This document shows, one piece after another, positions 26,589-35,911 of a DNA stretch of 64,000 nucleotides. Source of the DNA: Treponema berlinense (lineage in GTDB: Bacteria; Spirochaetota; Spirochaetia; Treponematales; Treponemataceae); assembly GCF_900167025.1 (NCBI RefSeq), contig NZ_FUXC01000010.1, forward strand, positions 49,976-113,975. The letters are read 5' to 3'. Both the position numbers and the translations under genes were made by a program. The first letter of the stretch is position 1. Every line of letters starts with the position of its first letter. Under the pieces are notes generated by a model, which ran no database searches, had not been told where the DNA came from, and was given only the letters and a program-made list of their open reading frames with translations.

Positions 26589-26708
26589 ATGAGACTTGCG
26601 AGAAGAATCAGACCGCTCCGCTGGAATAAAACTATCAGAGCTAACAGCAAGAAAAATTCAAAGAGAGTTCGTACAAACCACGAACTTCTTAAAACTTTGG
26701 CAAAGTAA
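26589..26708 (+). CDS. 39-residue very basic small protein, ribosomal-protein-like
   Basis: This short gene reads MRLARRIRPLRWNKTI, then a Lys/Arg/Asn/Ser-rich middle, and ends NHELLKTLAK. It has 14 Lys/Arg and one acidic residue among 39. It has its own promoter with TATAAT, GAGGT five bases before the ATG, and a terminator six bases after the stop, so it is a complete independent gene. It does not look like L34, L36 or S21. Size and charge suggest a small ribosomal or RNA-binding protein. Small spirochaetal ribosomal proteins of this class (bS22, bL38) were missed by annotation in Borrelia, but I cannot confirm a match. Confidence 0.75.
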   Translation: MRLARRIRPLRWNKTIRANSKKNSKRVRTNHELLKTLAK

Positions 26709-26713
26709 AATAA

Positions 26714-26742
26714 GGGCTGCCTTTTTTGGCAGTCTTTTTTAT
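26714..26742 (+). terminator. Terminator of the small basic protein gene
   Basis: GGCTGCC and GGCAGTC (one G-U pair) form a seven-pair stem with a six-T loop, followed by a T run. Confidence 0.8.
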
Positions 26743-26822
26743 TTTAAATGTGTTTTTTACAGGGCGAACAAGAAATTTTTAAGCCTTGCGTTTTTTAACT
26801 CTTTCTATAATAAATTCTTTAA

Positions 26823-26851
26823 TTGTAAAAAAATTTGATTGTGAATATAAT
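26823..26851 (+). promoter_or_regulatory. Promoter of the J-domain gene
   Basis: TTGTAA and TATAAT are spaced by 17 bases. The -10 box ends nine bases before the TTG start at 26861, so the leader would be only a few bases long. Confidence 0.7.
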
Positions 26852-26860
26852 TGAAGAACT

Positions 26861-27616
26861 TTGGAAGACTGTTATAAAATTTTGGGTGTTCGGCCTGGCG
26901 CAACTGTCGCAGAAATCCGCCGTGCCTATAGAAAAAAAGCAAAACTTTTACATCCTGACACTGCCGGAAATCTTTCGGACGGAGCGGCTTTTCGTGAACT
27001 TGTTAAAGCGTACGAAATTTTATCTGATGTAAGGCAGCGTTCGCTTTTTGACGAGTCTTATTTTTATCGTTACCGTTCTCATTCAACCCGGTCTTCTAAT
27101 TCTTTTGATTATAGAACCTGGCTTTTGCAGAGAAATGATGAAGAAAGCCGGGCAAAACTGATATTTTTTGACCTTTTGCATTCCCGCGAAGAAGATGCGG
27201 TGCGCGAATTTGTCGAAACCTGTAAAAGTCATTCACGTTTTAAGCTTTCAGACTGGTTTACCCGCGAAGATTTTATGGATTACGGTTTTATTCTTTGCGA
27301 AGAACTTGTCTTGCACGAGGAATATTACGATGCCTTTGTTCTTTTGGAGCAGATTATCCGCATGGAATACAGTTTTTCGTATTTCAGACTTTTTTTTCCA
27401 GAAGTGATGGATTTGGCGCGGACTGTCTTAAAATATCGCCTTGAAGGAAATGTTGCTGATGAACTGTGCCTGGACGCCTGGGAACGCGCTCTTGAATTAA
27501 ATTTTGGAAATAGTGATGACTCGTTTTTTTTGCATAAGATGGCCGCTGCTTACCGCCGTATTGGAGATGAACGGACTGCCAGAATTTGTGAAGAAGAAGC
27601 TGTCAGAATAAAATAA
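26861..27616 (+). CDS. J-domain (DnaJ-like) protein
   Basis: The 251-residue protein starts with a J domain: CYKILGV, AYRKKAKLLHPDTA with the HPD tripeptide that stimulates Hsp70 ATPase, and ELVKAYEILSDVRQRSLFD. It lacks the Gly/Phe region and zinc fingers of DnaJ. The rest is a helical domain without a recognised name. The start is a TTG: an in-frame stop lies three codons upstream and the J domain begins at once. It is followed by map after 19 bases. The client and partner Hsp70 are unknown. Confidence 0.85.
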   Translation: MEDCYKILGVRPGATVAEIRRAYRKKAKLLHPDTAGNLSDGAAFRELVKAYEILSDVRQRSLFDESYFYRYRSHSTRSSNSFDYRTWLLQRNDEESRAKLIFFDLLHSREEDAVREFVETCKSHSRFKLSDWFTREDFMDYGFILCEELVLHEEYYDAFVLLEQIIRMEYSFSYFRLFFPEVMDLARTVLKYRLEGNVADELCLDAWERALELNFGNSDDSFFLHKMAAAYRRIGDERTARICEEEAVRIK

Positions 27617-27635
27617 CAACAAGAAGGAAAATATA

Positions 27636-28400
27636 ATGATTCGCTTAAAGAATGAAAAAGAAATCGATGGAATTCGCAAAAGTTGTCATGCCCTTGCAGA
27701 CCTTTTTAGAGAAGTTGTTCCTCAGGTTGAGCCGGGGATGAGCACTAAAGACGTTGATGATTTAGTCGTAAAATTTATAAAAAAAATCGGAGGAGTTCCT
27801 GCCTGGTATTCCGAAGATTTTGCAGGAGCAGCCTGCATCAGCGTAAACGAGCAGGTTATTCACGGAGTTCCTTCAAAAAAGAAGATTATTCACGACGGAG
27901 ATTTGGTTTCTCTTGATATTGGAATTGACCTTGACGGTTATATTTCTGATTCTTGTCATACTGTTCAGGTTGGAAATGTAAAAAGCGAATATAAAAAACT
28001 TGTAAAGGCGACAAGGGAGAGTTTGCGCGCTGGAATCGAAGCCTGTGTTGCTGGAAACAGAATTCGCGATATTTCAAATGCTGTAAACGATGTTGCAAAC
28101 GGAAAATACGGTTATGGAGTTGTCTACGATTATTGCGGGCACGGAGTAGGTCTTGGCGTTCATGAAGATCCGAGCATTCCAAATTGCCCGATGAGCGGTC
28201 CGAATCCGAGAATCCAGCCGGGAATGGTTCTTGCCATTGAGCCGATGATAAATTTGGGAACGGCAGATGTCCATACGGCAGATGACGGCTGGACTGTCCT
28301 TACAAATGACGGAAAGTGGAGCTGCCACGAAGAGCATACGGTTGCTGTTTTTGAAGACCATACGGAAATTCTTACACTTTGCGACGACCTTGTTTGCTAG
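27636..28400 (+). CDS. map: Methionine aminopeptidase, type I
   Basis: The 254-residue enzyme removes the initiator methionine from new proteins. Metal ligands are visible in SLDIGIDLDGYISDSCHT (two Asp), CGHGVGLGVHEDPSIPN (His), LAIEPMINLG (Glu) and CHEEHTVAVFEDHTEIL (Glu). An AGGAAAA site lies before the ATG. It probably shares a transcript with the J-domain gene. Confidence 0.96.
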   Translation: MIRLKNEKEIDGIRKSCHALADLFREVVPQVEPGMSTKDVDDLVVKFIKKIGGVPAWYSEDFAGAACISVNEQVIHGVPSKKKIIHDGDLVSLDIGIDLDGYISDSCHTVQVGNVKSEYKKLVKATRESLRAGIEACVAGNRIRDISNAVNDVANGKYGYGVVYDYCGHGVGLGVHEDPSIPNCPMSGPNPRIQPGMVLAIEPMINLGTADVHTADDGWTVLTNDGKWSCHEEHTVAVFEDHTEILTLCDDLVC

Positions 28401-28493
28401 TTTTTTTTTGTAACTATCCAGATTTTTTTTGATTATATTTGTATATAGACAATATCGAAAAAAAATTGCTTTTTTTTGGAGGTTCTTGAAAAT

Positions 28494-29987
28494 ATGAAAA
28501 ATATTACATCTAAAATAGTTTGCGGTGTTTCTGCCGCAGTTCTTGCTTTTGCGGCCGTTAGTTTTTCGTGCAGCAAAATAAAGGTTGAGGGAACTGCCGA
28601 TACGGTATTTGCTGAGTCAAAACCGGCAGTTGCAATTCCAGCAGACAGTTTGAATGTGATTGAAGCTTTGCAGAATTCTTTTAATTCAATTTCTGCCGGA
28701 GTTCTTCCTTCTGTCGTTGAGATTGACGTTACAGAAAAAACAACTGTCACTCAGACAAATCCTTTTGATGATTTTCCGTTCTGGTTCTTTGGAAATCCAA
28801 ACGGTTCTGACAAAAAAGACCGCACCCGTGAATACGAACAGAAAGGTCTTGGTTCTGGCGTAATTGTTCGCCGTACCGGAGATACTGTTTATGTTCTTAC
28901 AAATAATCACGTTGCGGGCAAGGCGACAAAAATCACCGTTAATTTAAACGATGGACAGAAATTTGATGCAAAACTTGTTGGCGCAGATGAGCGTTCTGAC
29001 ATTGCCCTTGTTTCTTTTGAGGCAAAAAAAGATTCAAATATTGTAGTTGCGGCTCTTGGCGACAGCGACAATGTAAAGGTTGGCGACATTGTTCTTGCAA
29101 TGGGCGCGCCTCTTGGATACAGTCAGTCGGTTACTCAGGGAATTGTAAGCGCAACAGGACGTTCTGGCGATCAGATTGGAAATATGAACGATTTTATTCA
29201 GACTGATGCTGCAATCAACCAGGGAAATTCAGGCGGTCCGCTCGTAAATATTTACGGAGAAGTTATTGGAATTAACACATGGATTGCTTCTTCGAGCGGC
29301 GGAAGTCAGGGACTTGGTTTTTCTCTTCCAATTAACTCTCTTAAAAAATCAATCGAAGATTTTATTTCGAGCGGAAAAATTACATACGGCTGGCTTGGTG
29401 TAAGTCTTCTCGATGTAAAAGATGATTATAAAAAAGAACTTGGCGTAGCCGGCAAAAACGGAGCTCTTGCTTCCCAGGTATTCCTCGATTCTCCTGGACA
29501 AAAAGGCGGAATGCAGGCCGGCGACTTTATTATCGAAGTAAATGGAAAGGCTATAAAAAATCAAAATGAACTTATGCGCGAAGTTGGCTATCTTCCTGCC
29601 GGAAAAACAGCTGCTTTCAAAGTAATCAGAAACGGCAAAATCGTTGAGCTTTCTGTAAAAATTGAAGAGCGCACGGACAAAATAACTCAGGACAATACAA
29701 AACTTTGGCCAGGCTTTATTGCCGCTCCTTTGTCTGACGAGTTTAAAAAGGAACTCAACCTTGAAGACAAAAAAGTTAAGGGTGTTGTTGTAATGAATGT
29801 TTTGGAAAAATCTCCGGCGGCTGCTATGAGAATCCAGAACGGAGATGTTATTACTGCCGTAAACGATAAAAAAGTTTCGAATATTCAGGAATTCTATGAT
29901 GCCCTTAATTTGAATTCTAAAAAAGAAATTTGGTTTGATGTTTACGACGACGGACATACATTGAGCACAAGCCATTATAAACTGTAA
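28494..29987 (+). CDS. HtrA/DegP-type periplasmic serine protease, lipoprotein
   Basis: The 497-residue protein has a lipoprotein-like signal (AVSFSC). The trypsin-like domain has the triad in LTNNHVAGKA (His), ERSDIALVSF (Asp) and INQGNSGGPLVN (Ser). Two PDZ domains follow, with SPGQKGGMQAGDFIIEVNG in the first and SPAAAMRIQNGDVITAVND in the second. It degrades or refolds damaged envelope proteins. TTTGGAGG before the ATG at 28494 decides the start; an in-frame TTG at 28476 overlaps that site and is rejected. Confidence 0.93.
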   Translation: MKNITSKIVCGVSAAVLAFAAVSFSCSKIKVEGTADTVFAESKPAVAIPADSLNVIEALQNSFNSISAGVLPSVVEIDVTEKTTVTQTNPFDDFPFWFFGNPNGSDKKDRTREYEQKGLGSGVIVRRTGDTVYVLTNNHVAGKATKITVNLNDGQKFDAKLVGADERSDIALVSFEAKKDSNIVVAALGDSDNVKVGDIVLAMGAPLGYSQSVTQGIVSATGRSGDQIGNMNDFIQTDAAINQGNSGGPLVNIYGEVIGINTWIASSSGGSQGLGFSLPINSLKKSIEDFISSGKITYGWLGVSLLDVKDDYKKELGVAGKNGALASQVFLDSPGQKGGMQAGDFIIEVNGKAIKNQNELMREVGYLPAGKTAAFKVIRNGKIVELSVKIEERTDKITQDNTKLWPGFIAAPLSDEFKKELNLEDKKVKGVVVMNVLEKSPAAAMRIQNGDVITAVNDKKVSNIQEFYDALNLNSKKEIWFDVYDDGHTLSTSHYKL

Positions 29988-30005
29988 TTTGATTTTTTGG
30001 TGTTA

Positions 30006-30035
30006 TTGACCAATTTCCAAAAAATTTGATAAAAT
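30006..30035 (+). promoter_or_regulatory. Promoter of the rplU cluster
   Basis: TTGACC and TAAAAT are separated by 18 bases. About 65 bases of leader with small inverted segments precede rplU and could hold an autoregulatory site, but I cannot support one. Confidence 0.75.
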
Positions 30036-30105
30036 CTAGTACTCATAATTTTTATATTAGTCGTTAGAGTTTCCGTTACACTTTGCGGCGTAGAAGAGGT
30101 ATTTA

Positions 30106-30417
30106 ATGTACGCACTTTTTGAATACAAAGGTAAACAGTACAAGGCTGAAAAAGACGCACTCATTCAGGTAGACAAAATCGATGCTGAAGACGGTGCTAA
30201 AATCACAATTGATTCAGTTCTTTTGGTTAGCGATGGAGATGCAGTAAAAGTTGGTACTCCATACGTTAATGGTGCAAAAGTAGAAGTAGAAGTAGAAAAC
30301 AGCTTCCGCGACAAGAAAGTTCTTGTTTATAAATACAAGGCTAAGAAAGACTATCATCGCCTTATCGGACACAGACAGGAATACACAAATATTCGTGTAA
30401 AAAATATCCAGGGCTAA
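30106..30417 (+). CDS. rplU: 50S ribosomal protein bL21
   Basis: The 103-residue protein matches bL21 over its whole length: YALFEYKGKQYKAEKDA at the start and KAKKDYHRLIGHRQEYTN at the end. It binds 23S rRNA in the large subunit. It is the first gene of the rplU-prp-rpmA-obgE cluster. AGAGG lies eight bases before the ATG. Confidence 0.97.
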   Translation: MYALFEYKGKQYKAEKDALIQVDKIDAEDGAKITIDSVLLVSDGDAVKVGTPYVNGAKVEVEVENSFRDKKVLVYKYKAKKDYHRLIGHRQEYTNIRVKNIQG

Positions 30418-30426
30418 TTTTAGCCT

Positions 30427-30774
30427 ATGACAGCAGTAACCCTTTTTACCGGCAAAAACGGCGTGTTAAAAAAATGCAAAGCTAACGGACATGCTGATTT
30501 TTCCAGGAAGGGAAGCGACATAGTTTGTTCTGCGATTACAATATTGCTCAAGACGGCTATGCAGTTTCTTTCACGGAATAAAGATGTTACCTTAGAAGCT
30601 GACACATCTTCCCGCGGAAATCTCGCTTTTTGTGTGGAAGTAAAAAAAAGCAGTCTGGAAACGGAATGTTGCTTGAAATTTACGGCAGATTTTTTGAGAG
30701 TTGGTTTTAATTCGCTTTCAAAAGATTATTCAAAAAATATTAGTTTTGAAGAAATTGCCGAAGCGGGAAACTAA
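30427..30774 (+). CDS. prp: Ribosomal-processing cysteine protease Prp
   Basis: The 115-residue protein lies between rplU and rpmA, the usual place of Prp. The active-site pair is visible as GHA (His22) and GSDIVCSA (Cys34). In Firmicutes Prp removes an N-terminal extension from L27. Here the adjacent L27 starts directly with the mature-type sequence and has nothing to remove, so the substrate is unclear. No strong ribosome-binding site is seen, and the gene starts nine bases after rplU. Confidence 0.88.
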   Translation: MTAVTLFTGKNGVLKKCKANGHADFSRKGSDIVCSAITILLKTAMQFLSRNKDVTLEADTSSRGNLAFCVEVKKSSLETECCLKFTADFLRVGFNSLSKDYSKNISFEEIAEAGN

Positions 30775-30800
30775 ATTGAAAATTTGAGCGGAGGCTTACT

Positions 30801-31061
30801 ATGGGACGCAGTAAAGGTGGTAGCGGCGCAAAAAACGGTCGCGATTCAAATCCAAAACACTTGGGCGTTAAAGTATATGGTGGACAGGCTGTAACAGCTG
30901 GTTCTATTATTATTAAACAGCGTGGAACAAAAATCTTCCCAGGAAACAATGTAAAAAAAGCTGGTGACGATTCTTTGTTTGCAACAGCTGACGGTGTAGT
31001 TATGTTTGACGAACACAACAACAGAAAATATGCAAATGTTGTTGTTGCAGAAGCAAAATAA
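30801..31061 (+). CDS. rpmA: 50S ribosomal protein bL27
   Basis: The 86-residue protein is bL27: [17 protein letters not shown], then [20 protein letters not shown] and [18 protein letters not shown]. Its flexible N-terminus reaches the peptidyl transferase centre. GGAGG at 30790-30794 fixes the start, so there is no cleavable extension. A hairpin terminator follows. Confidence 0.97.
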   Translation: MGRSKGGSGAKNGRDSNPKHLGVKVYGGQAVTAGSIIIKQRGTKIFPGNNVKKAGDDSLFATADGVVMFDEHNNRKYANVVVAEAK

Positions 31062-31114
31062 ACTTCAGCACAAAATGCTGTAAAGATTACGTTTAATAAA
31101 AAATAAACTTGATC

Positions 31115-31150
31115 AAGCCCGGATTTCAGTTTTCTGTGTCCGGGTTTTTT
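31115..31150 (+). terminator. Terminator after rpmA
   Basis: CCCGGA and TCCGGG form the stem, followed by six T. A small hairpin CAGCA/TGCTG lies just after the stop codon. Some read-through into obgE is possible. Confidence 0.8.
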
Positions 31151-31171
31151 AGTATTTATTGATTTTTATAA

Positions 31172-32992
<1,821 letters not shown>

Positions 32993-33021
<29 letters not shown>

Positions 33022-33607
33022 TCCCGAAGAACTCAGTCAGGTTATTTTAAAAATTGAAGACTATGTAAAAACAGTGGTTTCTGAATCAAGGTACGAACAT
33101 TCAGTGCGGACAGCCCGGACTGCCGAAAAAATGTGCGCTCTTTATGGATTGGAGCCAAAAATCGGCTATTTGGCAGGAATTGCGCATGATATGTGCAAAG
33201 AATTTTCCACCGACGAAGTTTTAAAGCTCGTTTCGGAAGACCAAAAACCTGTTTCGTTGCTTGAACAGAACAGACCTGGACTTTTGCATGGAAGGGCAGC
33301 GGCGGTTTTAATTCAGACGAAATTCGGAGTAATAGACAGAAATGTCGTTTCTGCAATTGCAAACCACACCTTTGCGGCTGCCGGAAGTTCTGATTTGGGA
33401 AAAATACTTTTTGCAGCGGACAAAATCGAACCGGGAAGACCGCAGTCAACCGACGAATACCGCAAAAATCTTTTTTCAAAATCTTTGGACGAATTGACAC
33501 TTTGCGTTTTAAAGGAAAATATCGATTATCTCGAAAAACGCGGAAAAAAAGTTGCAAAGCCTTCTTACGAACTTATGGCTGAGCTTGAGGCAAAATTAAA
33601 GCCGTAA
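32993..33607 (+). CDS. yqeK: YqeK-type HD hydrolase (diadenosine tetraphosphatase)
   Basis: The 204-residue HD protein has YEHSVRTARTAEKMC (first His), GIAHDMCKEF (HD pair), then LLHGRAAAV and IANHTFAAAG, and KILFAADKIEPGR. This is the YqeK pattern, enzymes that split Ap4A symmetrically. The ATG at 32993 has GAGG upstream and is preferred to an earlier in-frame one. It lies between nadD and the LCP gene as in many bacteria. Confidence 0.9.
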
Positions 33608-33658
33608 AACGTAAAATTTGTTCAAAAGGCAAAATTGAGTTTTTATGGGAGAAAAGAG

Positions 33659-34894
33659 ATGAAATCAATGGGACGCAGCGGCGGAGGAAATAAAGGCGGG
33701 CTTTTTCTTGTTTTGATTTTTGTCATTCTTGTTGCGGTGACGACATTTATTGCGTTTTCCTTAAAAGTTGATACTGTTGACGAAAGCCTGAAAAACGACA
33801 GCGTAATAAAAACTCTCATCGTTCTCGAAGACAAAAAGCAGGTTCTTTTTTCGGACGTTTTTATTTATTATCCGGTTTCAAAGCGTGGAGCATTGATAAA
33901 CATTTTGGGGAACACCGGCGCGATTTTCAAAAGCCTTGGACGTGTAGACCGAATCGATGCGATTTACACCGAAAAGGGAATTGATGTTTTTAAATCCGAA
34001 ATTGAAAATCTGATCGGCCAGCCGGTTCCATTTTATCTCGAAATGAGCCTTTCAAATTTCAGCGAACTTACTGATATGCTCGGCGGCTTGAAAGTATTTG
34101 TTCCTGCGCCGGTCGATGTAAAAACAGACGACGGAGAGCGATGGCTTTTACCGAGCGGTTCTGTAACTCTTGACGGAAGCAAAATCAATACTTATCTGAC
34201 TTATACAAAGCCAGAGGAGACAGAATCTGAGGTTGTGGACAGAAGACAAAACGTAATTCTTGCGTTTTTGAGCGCAATAAACCGCGATTCAAGAACACTC
34301 CTCAACAAAAACAATTTTCGGTTTTATCAAAAGCGGATAAGTTCAAATTTAAAAGAAAAAGACTTGCATAAGCTTTTTTCAGAAATTTCAAATGTCGATT
34401 ATGAGCGTCTTATTCCTCAATCAATAACCGGTTCAAGGCGAATGGTCGACGGAAAAGAACTTTTGTTTCCTTTTTACGACGGTCAGCTCATAAAAGATGT
34501 TGTAAAACAGGCTTCAAATGCTCTTGTGGATTTGGAAGATATGTCTGTAAACCGCATTTACGTGCTGGAAATTCAAAACGGAACTCTGGTTCAGGGATTG
34601 GCGCGAAATACAGCAGCCTTGCTAAAAAGTGCCGGATATGACGTTTTGAGTACTTTGAATGCGGAGCGGCAGGATATAGAAAAAACGCAGATTATAAATC
34701 ACATAGGTAACGCGGATATTGCAAAAAACCTTGGCGACTTTATTCACTGCACAAACATAGTTGACGAAGAAATAAAACCAGACTCGGAAGACAGCTATGA
34801 TAACGGATACGAATCCAGTTCAAACGTCGATTTTACGATTATTCTTGGAAAAGACTTTGACGGACGCTACGTAAAAAATACTGGAGGAAAATAG
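33659..34894 (+). CDS. LytR-CpsA-Psr (LCP) family protein with LytR C-terminal domain
   Basis: The 411-residue protein has one N-terminal transmembrane segment (near residues 12-38) and an LCP-like extracytoplasmic domain (VFIYYPVSKRGALINI, DRIDAIYTEKG, LTDMLGGLKVFVPAPVD, VVDRRQNVILAFLSAIN). A second domain (YVLEIQNGTLVQGLARN onward) has the LytR C-terminal form. LCP proteins attach glycopolymers to peptidoglycan. The usual arginine pair after the GSxxLDG segment is replaced by YTKPEETE, so activity may differ. GGAGA before the ATG at 33659 fixes the start. It is followed by rsfS after one base. Confidence 0.78.
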   Translation: MKSMGRSGGGNKGGLFLVLIFVILVAVTTFIAFSLKVDTVDESLKNDSVIKTLIVLEDKKQVLFSDVFIYYPVSKRGALINILGNTGAIFKSLGRVDRIDAIYTEKGIDVFKSEIENLIGQPVPFYLEMSLSNFSELTDMLGGLKVFVPAPVDVKTDDGERWLLPSGSVTLDGSKINTYLTYTKPEETESEVVDRRQNVILAFLSAINRDSRTLLNKNNFRFYQKRISSNLKEKDLHKLFSEISNVDYERLIPQSITGSRRMVDGKELLFPFYDGQLIKDVVKQASNALVDLEDMSVNRIYVLEIQNGTLVQGLARNTAALLKSAGYDVLSTLNAERQDIEKTQIINHIGNADIAKNLGDFIHCTNIVDEEIKPDSEDSYDNGYESSSNVDFTIILGKDFDGRYVKNTGGK

Positions 34895-34895
34895 A

Positions 34896-35267
34896 ATGGC
34901 AGAAAAAACATCAAAAGAACAGGCGCTCGAACTTGCGCAGCTTCTCGAAGACGGCAAGGCCGACGATGTTACGGTTATTGAAGTTACAAAACTCACGAGT
35001 TGCGCAGATTTCTTTGTAATTGCAACAATTCACAGTTCAGCACATTGGCAGGGACTTGCAAAGCAGATAAAAGATTACGTAAAGGCAAATGACATGCAGA
35101 TTCACCTTACGCACACAAAAACAGCAGGCGGCGACGACTGGAACGTAATCGACATCGGCTCAGTTCTTGTGCATCTTATGTCGGCAGATGCCCGCAATTT
35201 TTACGAACTGGAAAAACTCTGGCACGCAGGAAACTTTATAAAAGGCTCTCAGTCAGAAAACGCATAA
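34896..35267 (+). CDS. rsfS: Ribosomal silencing factor RsfS
   Basis: The 123-residue protein is an Iojap/RsfS homologue: ALELAQLLEDGKADDVTVIE, the conserved SCADFFVIATIHSSAHWQGL, and DDWNVIDIGSVLVHLMSAD. It binds L14 and blocks subunit joining in starved cells. GGAGG lies before its ATG inside the end of the LCP gene. It is the last gene of the rplU-obgE cluster. Confidence 0.95.
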   Translation: MAEKTSKEQALELAQLLEDGKADDVTVIEVTKLTSCADFFVIATIHSSAHWQGLAKQIKDYVKANDMQIHLTHTKTAGGDDWNVIDIGSVLVHLMSADARNFYELEKLWHAGNFIKGSQSENA

Positions 35268-35327
35268 GTTTTTTGAGCGTTCAGTTTTGGCTTGCCAGAT
35301 TTTGCTTTTTTGCAAACAGAATTTGGC

Positions 35328-35379
35328 AAAAAAAAAGGAGGCCGGAGAATATGTGTGTGTGACATATTTTCCTGCTTCC
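35328..35379 (-). terminator. Terminator of the acidic small-protein gene
   Basis: On the minus strand GGAAAATATGT pairs with ACATATTCTCC around CACACAC (11 pairs, one G-U), with further pairing outward, then nine T. A second hairpin (TTGCCAGATT/AATTTGGCAA) lies beside it towards rsfS. Confidence 0.7.
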
Positions 35380-35412
35380 CGTTTTAACTTAAAATAACCT
35401 TAAAAGCGATTC

Positions 35413-35655
35413 CTACATTTCTTCAAAATCGTCATTAAAGCTATTGTCCATTGAGGAATCTTCGCTCGAAGCGTCATCTTCCTCCAGATCATCATCAAAA
35501 GACTCATCGTAAATATCGTCGTCCTCAAAATCGTTCAGAGAATCGTCGTCGTAAATCGCAGAATCATCATAATCTGTCGAATCGTCGTCGTATTCGTCTG
35601 AGTACGAAAAGCCAGAGCCCGAAAATGAGTCAATGAAAGAGTCACTTGTGAACAT
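35413..35655 (-). CDS. 80-residue highly acidic small protein without basic residues
   Basis: The protein has 26 Asp and 8 Glu among 80 residues, many Ser, Tyr and Phe, and no Lys, Arg or His. It begins MFTSDSFIDSFSGSGF and consists of DDD/SxxD blocks. I believe it is real: GGGGGAAGG lies five bases before the ATG, a good promoter lies 30 bases upstream, and a hairpin with nine T follows the stop. It should be disordered and strongly negative. A nucleic-acid mimic, metal buffer or binding partner of a basic protein are possibilities without direct evidence. Confidence 0.6.
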   Translation of the reverse strand: MFTSDSFIDSFSGSGFSYSDEYDDDSTDYDDSAIYDDDSLNDFEDDDIYDESFDDDLEEDDASSEDSSMDNSFNDDFEEM

Positions 35656-35684
35656 TTTGCCTTCCCCCGCTCAACGCGTACCAT

Positions 35685-35714
35685 ATCATAAATTTTTACA
35701 GCCCAGTCAGTCAA
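35685..35714 (-). promoter_or_regulatory. Promoter of the acidic small-protein gene
   Basis: On the minus strand TTGACT and TATGAT are separated by 18 bases, followed by the GGGGGAAGG ribosome-binding site and the ATG at 35655. Confidence 0.7.
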
Positions 35715-35741
35715 TTGAAATCTTTAGAAAATTTCTTTATT

Positions 35742-35862
35742 TTTACGGGCGGTCCCTGCCTTCCGGCAGGTCACGCTTTCCGCAGTTCCGCTGCCGCTTC
35801 ATTCCTGCGCTTTGCTCCGGAACGGCCTCGCCGCTGCTGCAATCGTTACCGCAAAAATCATT
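35742..35862. repeat. GC-rich intergenic element
   Basis: It contains TGCCTTCCGGCAGG (a hairpin) and, on the minus strand, CGTTCCGGAGCAAAGCGCAGG followed by AATGAAGC, which matches the element at 37623. It is non-coding, between divergently read genes. Confidence 0.7.
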
Positions 35863-35876
35863 TTTTTAAAACTTAA

Positions 35877-35905
35877 TTGACGAGCCTAAAAAAAACGTAT
35901 AAAAT
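35877..35905 (+). promoter_or_regulatory. Promoter of ispE, probably leaderless
   Basis: TTGACG and TAAAAT are spaced by 17 bases. The -10 box ends six bases before the ispE ATG at 35912 and there is no ribosome-binding site. Confidence 0.7.
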
Positions 35906-35911
35906 TAAATT

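Noticed and set aside
26596..26838. 80-codon plus-strand frame overlapping the small basic protein gene
   Set aside because: It is in another frame, runs through the terminator, and lacks start signals. The 39-codon frame has them.
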